Source: Eubacterium sp. (GTDB taxonomy: Bacteria > Bacillota > Clostridia > Lachnospirales > Lachnospiraceae). From it: 13,081 nt of DNA. A program made the position numbers and the translations under genes. The DNA is taken from NCBI GenBank assembly GCA_020844525.1, contig JAJGAH010000020.1, forward strand, positions 1 through 13,081. Reading direction: 5' to 3'. This document shows positions 7,068 through 13,081 of this stretch, piece by piece (the first letter of the stretch is position 1; the number at the start of each line of letters is the position of its first letter). Under the pieces are notes generated by a model, which had not been told where the DNA came from, did not search any database, and saw only the letters and a list, made by a program, of their open reading frames with translations.

Positions 7068-8654
7068 TCATCCCTTTAAATAACCTTTACCTGTAGATTG
7101 GTGTTCTTTTTCCTCTTCAATTGCCTCTTTTGTGCGGTTTAGGTATGCGTATCCATAAAACTGATCTGGTTCCAAGTGTTGGCTCTCCCCCCATTCATTC
7201 CAGGAATTTATAAAAACATATCTTCTTCCTAGTGGCTTTTTATACGCATCCTTTATTAAATCCTTCAACCACGACCTATATGTGTTTGGATTTAAGCCAG
7301 TATAAATAGCGCCATAATTATTAAATCTCCTTGGTGAATTATCATAAGCCAGCATTGCAGAACGAAAGACTTCACCATCTGGATATTCCAACATGTATCT
7401 CTTATTATTAATAAAATCCGACATGTCAATAAAATCCCCAATATACTCCGGATGAATATAGCAACTGGGTCTTTTATTCACTTTTGTCCATGGCGTATTT
7501 GGTGGGAACTCCACTCTTGCGTCTCCACCCCACGTGCTTACAGGTTCTATGGGAGTGCCTGTTTTATCTCCTTCCATGTAAGAACTAATCAAAATATACA
7601 GGTCACCCACTCCTTCTTTAGCCGCAATGCTTCTAAAATTATCTAACATCGTACAAAAACGTTTATTATCATAAATATCACTGCGATAAATCGATAAGAC
7701 CGGCTTTCCATCAATACGGATATATCTCGGATCTCTCATATATGGAAGGATATCATACATAAATTGCTCATCATCCATATGCTGAATATCCTGTTTAAAG
7801 ATAATTTTGCCCTGCGTATCCGACCATCTGTCCGTCCATGTCTCATTAGCCCAATTCAAACAATAATGTATATCAATCTCAGGATGTTCCAGTAGCAGCT
7901 CCAAGGGCTTCTCCATCATTTTCTTTCCCTGAAACCAATAATAATGTATACAAAAGCCATATATACCATAATGTCTGGCAATTGCAGCCTGTCGCTGTAT
8001 AGCAGAAACATCCGTAAGATTGTAGTAGCCAAGATCATACGGAACCTGCGGCTGATTGTGATGCGTATAAATCGGGGTAGCCATTGAAGAAGCAATCCAT
8101 TCCGTATATCCTTTTCCATGAAATTCATCATTTATTGGTATTTGATAATACTGTGGCAAATACCAGGCTATTAGTTTGGGATCTGCATCATCTAAAATAA
8201 CCGGATCATCATTATAATCTTCAAATTGCTTTATATATCGTTTACCTTCGATAAAATCAAAGAATTCTTTTTTATACTCTTCAGTATTCCAATCGTATCC
8301 CAAAGGATCAATTATGTCCGGTTTGTTTCTCCATGAAGCAACTTCTTTCCGCACTCTATGATAAATAATTGAATGTGAACTTCTGGCAATAATGATAATA
8401 ACGTCCACTTGGTTTTCGCATTCTTCAAGTTTAGCGACTTTTTCCTCCAGATTGTTGCTATAGTAAGGATCCTTATCCACGCGAAAAAAAATTTTTTTAT
8501 ACCAATTTTCATCAACGCATGAAATAATCTTTTTTATTGCGTTCACACCCATCTGTGGTCCATATATAGCTATACTCTTGTAATTAGCATTCCATTTTGT
8601 TTTGAAAATCTCTTTAATATGTGATGCTTCATCAGAACTAATATATAATGACAT
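7068..8654 (-). CDS. WbsX/GH99-like protein with N-terminal Rossmann-like module
   Basis: From about residue 158 this 528-residue protein matches the WbsX family related to glycoside hydrolase family 99. It has LIAWYLPQYYQIP, GYTEWIASS, YGFCIHYYWFQGKKMMEKPL, LNWANETWTDRW, and WNEWGE (485-490) followed by LEPD. WbsX proteins are common in O-antigen and capsule loci and are often labelled glycosyltransferases. The GH99-like barrel with conserved acidic residues leaves open whether they cleave, transfer or remodel glycan; I cannot decide. There is no signal peptide, so action is probably cytosolic. Residues about 25-105 are an added module (SIAIYGPQMG, FFRVDKD, DVIIIIARSS). AGAGGG lies about 10 nt before the ATG. 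Codons 53-57 contain an A7T8 run, a possible slippage site. The gene is A+T-rich like its radical SAM neighbour, 41 nt upstream. Confidence 0.88.
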   Translation of the reverse strand: MSLYISSDEASHIKEIFKTKWNANYKSIAIYGPQMGVNAIKKIISCVDENWYKKIFFRVDKDPYYSNNLEEKVAKLEECENQVDVIIIIARSSHSIIYHRVRKEVASWRNKPDIIDPLGYDWNTEEYKKEFFDFIEGKRYIKQFEDYNDDPVILDDADPKLIAWYLPQYYQIPINDEFHGKGYTEWIASSMATPIYTHHNQPQVPYDLGYYNLTDVSAIQRQAAIARHYGIYGFCIHYYWFQGKKMMEKPLELLLEHPEIDIHYCLNWANETWTDRWSDTQGKIIFKQDIQHMDDEQFMYDILPYMRDPRYIRIDGKPVLSIYRSDIYDNKRFCTMLDNFRSIAAKEGVGDLYILISSYMEGDKTGTPIEPVSTWGGDARVEFPPNTPWTKVNKRPSCYIHPEYIGDFIDMSDFINNKRYMLEYPDGEVFRSAMLAYDNSPRRFNNYGAIYTGLNPNTYRSWLKDLIKDAYKKPLGRRYVFINSWNEWGESQHLEPDQFYGYAYLNRTKEAIEEEKEHQSTGKGYLKG

Positions 8655-8695
8655 CGTAAAAACCCTCTTGAGAGATTAAATCGATTATCCAAGCT

Positions 8696-10063
8696 TCAGA
8701 ATCTGGAGCTATCAATTTTATAAAGTTTATCCTTTAATTGAATGAAATTTTGTCTATTAAAATTCAGTATGATGTCTCTCGCCTTATAAAGGGTAATAAT
8801 AACCACAGTTTCATCATCAAGTTGTTCCATTAGCTGTGATGGCGAAATAATATGAACTCCTTCAATATCTCCCTTTAAGTTTTCATCTACAATTGCTTTT
8901 ATACAGAAACAATCTTTCTTCATTCGCTCCAATAGTCTTCTACCGTTTTCATCTGCTCCATAAAGAATAACTTTTTTATTTTTCAACAGGTGTACCAAAT
9001 ATTCATAGCTTGATAACGGAACGGCAAAAATATCATTTGTAAAATCTTTTAGTCTTTTTATCTGGGCCGGATATAATTTATCTGGAAGAGAATATTGTTC
9101 ATAATCTGTCAAAAGATCTCGAATATCATGCAGATTATTAAAATCACGGCTTGGAGTATTGAAATCATGTGATGTCCAGACATATCCGATTTGTACAGTC
9201 AAACCATTTTCCCTCGCATATGATTCCAGAAATCTGGCTGCTTTTAATTCCCTATCAGAGAAGAAAAGCGGCCCATTATAATTAAGCGCACCATAAGAAC
9301 GTATTTCTGTATCAATGCAAATGGTCTTGATTTTTAACGTTTTTGCCAAATTTACAAAATCCCTGACCGAACGGAGATCAGAGTTCATACTATTAATTAG
9401 ATATTTCAAGACGATATTATCCGTCTTTTTTCTATACATACTAATGTTCTTAACGACATCGTCAAACAAATCCGTACCTTTGGTTCTGAAAAACGTTTCT
9501 CTATTTCCCGCATCCAACGAAATCCTCAGTGAAACATAATCATTATCCAGGTTATTTAATAAAGTACTGTTAATCCGAATTGCATTCGTATTCACTCTCT
9601 GCATATAATGAGCGTTTAATAAATATGTAAAAATATCTTCAAACAAATATCCAAAAGTAGGTTCTCCGCCTCCCCAATCAAAAAGACAATTTTCAACAAT
9701 CATCCCTTTTTGAACAAATTCCTTAATTATTGGTAACGGATTATATGATTCTTTTTTACTGCCGCTAAAGCACTCACAATACACGCATCTGTTTTGGCAA
9801 TATTCCATGGGACAAATAGTTATGACTTCTATTTTATTCTTCTTATCATCATTAATAAGATTACTGCACCCCTTGCATATAGCTTTGCTAGTCTGATTCA
9901 GTGCATCAATTTCTTCTGTTTTCCGAATATAATATTCAGGGGTAAATTCCTCTTTATCTCCAACACGCCATATGATCTGATCGCCTATATCAATTCCGTG
10001 ACAGAGGCTTATATTTGAAGGATTAAAATTGATTCTGCCGCCTATTGCATAACAATGTTTCAT
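8696..10063 (-). CDS. Radical SAM enzyme with extra N-terminal cysteines and C-terminal Rossmann-like module
   Basis: The 455-residue protein has a canonical radical SAM cluster motif, CQNRCVYC (Cys89, Cys93, Cys96), and the SAM-contacting GGGEPT at 131-136. It should bind a [4Fe-4S] cluster and generate a 5'-deoxyadenosyl radical. Before the core are four more cysteines (Cys4, Cys21 and CKGC at 63-66) that could hold an auxiliary Fe-S cluster or zinc; this arrangement resembles a SPASM-type site moved to the N-terminus. Residues about 363-455 form a Rossmann-like module (KKVILYGADENG, AIVDEN, TVVIITLY) shared with the four following proteins. The glycan setting suggests a sugar or nucleotide-sugar modification (epimerisation, dehydration or methyl/thio transfer), but the reaction cannot be assigned. 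A strong AAGGAG lies 8 nt before the ATG. Its base composition is among the most A+T-rich in the window (20 of 60 G+C at 8761-8820). Confidence 0.88.
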   Translation of the reverse strand: MKHCYAIGGRINFNPSNISLCHGIDIGDQIIWRVGDKEEFTPEYYIRKTEEIDALNQTSKAICKGCSNLINDDKKNKIEVITICPMEYCQNRCVYCECFSGSKKESYNPLPIIKEFVQKGMIVENCLFDWGGGEPTFGYLFEDIFTYLLNAHYMQRVNTNAIRINSTLLNNLDNDYVSLRISLDAGNRETFFRTKGTDLFDDVVKNISMYRKKTDNIVLKYLINSMNSDLRSVRDFVNLAKTLKIKTICIDTEIRSYGALNYNGPLFFSDRELKAARFLESYARENGLTVQIGYVWTSHDFNTPSRDFNNLHDIRDLLTDYEQYSLPDKLYPAQIKRLKDFTNDIFAVPLSSYEYLVHLLKNKKVILYGADENGRRLLERMKKDCFCIKAIVDENLKGDIEGVHIISPSQLMEQLDDETVVIITLYKARDIILNFNRQNFIQLKDKLYKIDSSRF

Positions 10064-10071
10064 TGCGCCCT

Positions 10072-10077
10072 CTCCTT
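10072..10077 (-). promoter_or_regulatory. Strong ribosome binding site of the radical SAM gene
   Basis: AAGGAG sits 8 nt before ATG 10063. This is the best Shine-Dalgarno match in the window and confirms the start. The 150-nt gap upstream, to the LicD stop at 10214, holds no gene and no clear promoter or terminator that I can support. Confidence 0.8.
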
Positions 10078-10213
10078 AATACAATAATTTCATGACCTCA
10101 GTACTATGTGATCAACAAAAGAAATTCCATCTATCAATGTAGTATTTTGCCGCTACTATATCCGGCAGCAGTTGTACACCGCATGCACTGCCAGGCCCGA
10201 TGGGCATCCGTTT

Positions 10214-12247
10214 CTAAAAATCCTTTGTCTGATATTGATCGATGAGATCATTCAGACGTCCAGCATCCTCAGTAGTCAGCATATTCACTTTGTCAAACGC
10301 CTGTAATTTCTTCTTCCAGTACTCTTCCGGAATATCACTGCATTCCTCGCGATACAGCCTGATATGGTTTTTCTTCATCTGCTCTGACTGGAGAATCGTG
10401 AGATCGGCATAGACCATGCCTGGAATCCTTGCATAGAACTTCATCCCCGACCATTCTGCAGGTGATTTTTCTGTAAAATCGTCTACCCTGTACCAGGGAA
10501 TATAAACAAGTTTGTCCGTGCATCTCCATAAAACCTTGGTGTAATATTTAAGATTCAGTGATCTCGTATAGTTAAATGCATCAAAGCCATTCTGCGTTAT
10601 GATCATATCCGGATGACGTCCCGCAAAATCATAATCTTCAGCGGCCATTGCGTGAACATATGGAGGCATCTCATCCAAATCAATATGTTTTTCCGGATAG
10701 AACTCTGTGTTTGCCTTCTTCCTGTAATAATCCGCCATCGCAACGATTACATCGCAGTCTTCTCTATCTGTATAAGCTCTCCAAAGCGGCTCGATGACAG
10801 GCCAATGCGTCACGCGGTCTATCAGAAAAACAATCTCCTGTCTGTCCAGAAAATCCTTATGAACAGACTTCTCTAACTGCTCATATGCAGTGTGAAGCCG
10901 ATCAACGCTTTCCTGAAACAGCTCTCCCTGCGTCATCTGCTGATAAACATTGAATACCGCTTCACAGTAATTCTGTATTGCATGAATGGCATCGGATCCA
11001 TCTGTAAGCCTTGGTTCAATTGCATTACCGATCTTTACAGCAGTATCCTGCACTGTATTCAGCAGTTGCAGCATCATTTCCGGTTCTGTGCACAGAAGCT
11101 CATAACTCACACCCTGATCGAATTCCTGCAGAACGGACAGAAGTACCCGGACAGAATTCTTTACAGATATTCTCTGCTTCAGATCCGGCAGATCAGATTT
11201 CTTCATACAATAGTTATATGGATCTACACCGGATGCATCTATTATCTTCTGCTCGAGGGCCTTGTAGAAAGGATAGCCATGCAAGGCACTGCCCTTGATG
11301 ACCTGATGATAATCGCCGTAGGTATAGCGCAACAGTTCATCCGCGCCATTCGGAGCCGGCAGTTTCGTCGTCTCAAACGGGACGAATTTCTGCTCCTTAA
11401 ACCACGATTTCGGATACCCGTCAAGCTTCCGGAACAGATGTTCCGGATAAACCCGGAGCATGGAGCCCTCATCGCTGTGAAAATACGCAATCAGTCCTGT
11501 ATACAGCAGATAGACCTGAGCTCTTAACGGCTTATTCTCATCAAACTTATGCGCGGTCAGTTCATCGATCTGCTGAAGCGCCAGCTTAATCTCGTCGATG
11601 GTTTTCCCCGTATTCTCATTCGGCGTCAGGTTCTCAATCTGATCTATCGTAATCGCAGATGTGATCTCTTTTTTCTCATCTTTTCCAGGTTCGGTCTCTG
11701 ACCCGTCCTTTTCCCGGATCATCTCAACCGCCAGATCATCAAGGAATACCATCAGGTTGACACAGGCCTGCGTAGAGATATCACGCCACTTCTCGTCCAG
11801 TTCATTATCAGATACATGATCCAGCACGAAGGTGTCCACGCAGGGCACATACGGGCAGTCACAGTTGTTCTTCAGATATTCCTCATCAAACGTGATTCTC
11901 TTTCCTGCCCCTGATAACACAGGTATAATTTCATTGTAATTCTCATCACGGCTCTCCCGGATCTCAAATCCATATTCCGGATGTGCCTTTATGATCTGAA
12001 ACATATCATTGAAATCTTCCCGCATCATCCAGATATCCGTATCGTCATCCCAGGGAACGAAGCCTTTGTGGCGGACTGCCCCCAGCAGTGTGCCATAGGC
12101 CATATACCAGTGCAGATTGTATTTCTCGCAGAATTTCTGAAATCTTTCAAGAAGACCGATCTGGGACGCCCATACGCGCTTGGTCATGCCGGCTACATAG
12201 AAGCCATCGCGCACCTCATCTTCATCATAATCAAACGGGAGATTCAT
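10214..12247 (-). CDS. LicD-family phosphotransferase fused to a TagB/CDP-glycerol-transferase-like domain
   Basis: Residues about 30-250 are a LicD/fukutin-type nucleotidyltransferase-fold domain: HWYMAYGTLLGAVRHKG (47-63) followed by VPWDDDTDIWM with the metal-binding Asp cluster (Asp67-Asp71). LicD moves phosphocholine from CDP-choline to a glycan, and the animal homologues fukutin and FKRP move ribitol phosphate from CDP-ribitol. Residues about 470-677 are a second domain (IVFLIDRVTHWPVIEPLW, RHPDMIITQNGFDAFNY, CTDKLVYIPWYRVDDF) like the N-terminal half of TagB/TagF-type CDP-glycerol transferases in Firmicutes; the CDP-binding half is absent, so this copy looks accessory. The middle, about 260-470, is mostly helical and unassigned. 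With a CDP-pentitol cassette in the same locus, phosphopentitol transfer is the leading guess, with phosphocholine or another phospho-alcohol as alternatives. GAGGG lies about 6 nt before the ATG. Confidence 0.88.
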   Translation of the reverse strand: MNLPFDYDEDEVRDGFYVAGMTKRVWASQIGLLERFQKFCEKYNLHWYMAYGTLLGAVRHKGFVPWDDDTDIWMMREDFNDMFQIIKAHPEYGFEIRESRDENYNEIIPVLSGAGKRITFDEEYLKNNCDCPYVPCVDTFVLDHVSDNELDEKWRDISTQACVNLMVFLDDLAVEMIREKDGSETEPGKDEKKEITSAITIDQIENLTPNENTGKTIDEIKLALQQIDELTAHKFDENKPLRAQVYLLYTGLIAYFHSDEGSMLRVYPEHLFRKLDGYPKSWFKEQKFVPFETTKLPAPNGADELLRYTYGDYHQVIKGSALHGYPFYKALEQKIIDASGVDPYNYCMKKSDLPDLKQRISVKNSVRVLLSVLQEFDQGVSYELLCTEPEMMLQLLNTVQDTAVKIGNAIEPRLTDGSDAIHAIQNYCEAVFNVYQQMTQGELFQESVDRLHTAYEQLEKSVHKDFLDRQEIVFLIDRVTHWPVIEPLWRAYTDREDCDVIVAMADYYRKKANTEFYPEKHIDLDEMPPYVHAMAAEDYDFAGRHPDMIITQNGFDAFNYTRSLNLKYYTKVLWRCTDKLVYIPWYRVDDFTEKSPAEWSGMKFYARIPGMVYADLTILQSEQMKKNHIRLYREECSDIPEEYWKKKLQAFDKVNMLTTEDAGRLNDLIDQYQTKDF

Positions 12248-12321
12248 TTCATACCCTCATTTCTAAATATTCCATCTTTTATTATAGTTCTGTAATAGCA
12301 TAGCTGCTTCATGCTGATATT

Positions 12322-12360
12322 ATTATATCGGATTAATGCCGGCTGCGTATAAATATTCAA
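12322..12360 (-). promoter_or_regulatory. Candidate promoter region for the LicD gene and downstream genes
   Basis: On the minus strand a perfect TATAAT lies at 12327-12322 with a weak TACGCA 16 nt upstream (12349-12344). An overlapping pair, TTGAAT (12360-12355), 17 nt, ATTAAT (12337-12332), offers a second reading. Either would start transcription roughly 60-80 nt before the LicD ATG. The -10 is convincing and the -35 is not. Confidence 0.4.
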
Positions 12361-12364
12361 AGCC

Positions 12365-12415
12365 AGATTGAGGCTTCGTGCATCATTGTGAATGGATGCT
12401 CCGAAGCCTCAATCT
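12365..12415. repeat. 14-bp perfect inverted repeat (long hairpin) between the CgeB-type and LicD genes
   Basis: AGATTGAGGCTTCG at 12365-12378 is exactly complementary to CGAAGCCTCAATCT at 12402-12415. Inside the 23-nt loop, GCATC (12380-12384) can pair with GATGC (12395-12399), so the stem continues after a small bulge and leaves only a short top loop. It starts 59 nt after the upstream glycosyltransferase stop and lies just ahead of the LicD promoter candidate. There is no clear T-run on either side (GGCTTTGAATATTT on minus, TGTTCAG on plus). It may be an imperfect intrinsic terminator, a regulatory stem, or a small mobile repeat. Confidence 0.75.
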
Positions 12416-12474
12416 TGTTCAGTCATATATTGTTCTATCAACCTGCTCACTATTACAGTGTCGGTCTTTTATTG

Positions 12475-13081
12475 TCAGTCTTTTAGCATCTGGTCCATGA
12501 TCTGCTGTACCCGGATATCAAATGTATGATTTTCTTTGATTTTCCGATAGCCGTTCTCAGCTATTCTCCTGCGACGGTCCGGATCCCCCAGATAGATCTG
12601 TATCTTGTGCAGCAGATCCTGCCGACTCTCATAAAAGACAAAGTCCTGATCCGGCTCAAAGAAATACAGCAGATCATCCTGATAGTTGCTGAGGAGGAAT
12701 CCTCCTGCGCCCATAATGTCGAAACAGCGGAGAGGAATTCCCTTCTGTATGCTTCGTAGCGAGATATTCAGATTGATTGCAGAAGACTTGAATACACAGG
12801 GCATCTCCCTGTAGTAGTCGACGGTACCCATATTGACAAGGCCGGCGCCTGTAAAGGATAAATCGCGCGTAAACACCTTCAGTCCATGCGGGAAATCCTT
12901 CTCCTGCAATTGAGTTCCAATAAGCCGTAGGATCTCAGTGCGGTCTATTGCCGTAATCTTCCGGTCAAGAACATAATCTGAAAAGAGATAAGCAGCACTC
13001 TCTACACCGTCACCGTGCGGATACAGGGGCAGTGCGGCCTGCATTTTCCGGATAAGTTCATCCGACAGACAATCCCGGACA
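12475..13081 (-). CDS. CgeB-type glycosyltransferase, C-terminal part (5' end outside window)
   Basis: The open frame continues without a stop to the right edge (VRDCLSDELIRKM precedes the first internal Met at 13044), so this is a truncated view of a longer gene; about 201 residues are visible. It is the C-terminal nucleotide-sugar-binding half of a GT-B protein: VNMGTVDYYREMPCVFKSS, INLNISLRSIQKGIPLRCFD, IMGAGGFLLSNYQDDLLYFF, then a YESRQDLLHKIQIYL helix and a C-terminal helix with RKIKENHTFDIRVQQIM. This resembles the CgeB/DUF3880-linked 'Glyco_trans_1_2' family. It belongs to the same glycan locus and is the most upstream visible gene. Donor sugar and the N-terminal half are unknown. The stop is followed by a near-perfect 12-nt tandem repeat of AAAAGACYGACA. 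Confidence 0.85.
   Translation of the reverse strand, partial: VRDCLSDELIRKMQAALPLYPHGDGVESAAYLFSDYVLDRKITAIDRTEILRLIGTQLQEKDFPHGLKVFTRDLSFTGAGLVNMGTVDYYREMPCVFKSSAINLNISLRSIQKGIPLRCFDIMGAGGFLLSNYQDDLLYFFEPDQDFVFYESRQDLLHKIQIYLGDPDRRRRIAENGYRKIKENHTFDIRVQQIMDQMLKD

Noticed and set aside
10150..10213. Hairpin GCCC-ATC-GGGC and a GGCAG/CTGCC pairing after the LicD stop as a terminator
   Set aside because: The stems are only 4-5 bp and no T-run follows, so I could not support a terminator.
10892..11527. Plus-strand open frame of 211 codons opposite the LicD gene
   Set aside because: It lies wholly antisense to a well-supported gene, its product shows no recognisable motif, and no ribosome binding site was evident.
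1..13081. CRISPR array, tRNA/rRNA genes, insertion sequence or transposase
   Set aside because: I saw no regularly spaced repeats, no tRNA-like cloverleaf, no transposase motifs and no terminal repeats flanking an open frame.

Overview
The window is a ten-gene piece of a surface-polysaccharide (capsule or teichoic-acid-like) locus. Every gene lies on the minus strand, so transcription runs from high to low coordinates. The organism is probably a Gram-positive Firmicute, most likely a gut-type Clostridia/Lachnospiraceae relative. That rests on Shine-Dalgarno (SD) sites ahead of most genes, a LicD protein fused to a TagB/CDP-glycerol-transferase-like domain, a TarI/TarJ-like pair, and moderate, patchy G+C. 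It is an inference from gene content; there is no marker gene.

Region by region in transcription order: (a) 13081-12475, the C-terminal part of a CgeB-type glycosyltransferase cut by the right edge. (b) 12474-12248, an intergenic space with a 14-bp perfect inverted repeat and a likely promoter. (c) 12247-10214, a LicD-type phosphotransferase with an extra C-terminal domain. (d) 10063-8696, a radical SAM enzyme. (e) 8654-7068, a WbsX/GH99-like protein. (f) 7033-5921, a GT-A (family 2) glycosyltransferase. (g) 5890-4451, a GT-B (family 4) glycosyltransferase. (h) 4402-2177, a large HAD-type protein of the COG5610 kind with a TTG start. (i) 2176-1936, an intergenic space with a promoter candidate. 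(j) 1935-1273, a ribulose-phosphate 3-epimerase-like protein. (k) 1172-435, an IspD/TarI-like cytidylyltransferase. (l) 402-1, the N-terminal part of a zinc alcohol dehydrogenase of the GatD/TarJ type, cut by the left edge.

The last three genes look like a precursor cassette: epimerise a pentulose 5-phosphate, reduce it to a pentitol phosphate, and activate it as a CDP-pentitol. The LicD protein is a natural acceptor-side partner, because its animal relatives fukutin and FKRP use CDP-ribitol. The glycosyltransferases would build the glycan that carries the phosphopolyol.

The most unusual feature is in the middle. Five consecutive proteins of unrelated catalytic type (radical SAM, WbsX, GT2, GT4, COG5610 HAD) each carry a roughly 75-95-residue Rossmann-like appendage with an 'hhhYGxG ... 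D ... hIIhh' pattern. It sits at the N-terminus in three and the C-terminus in two. This suggests a shared ligand or docking module across the pathway. The middle genes are also clearly more A+T-rich than the flanks, which fits a mosaic, horizontally assembled locus.
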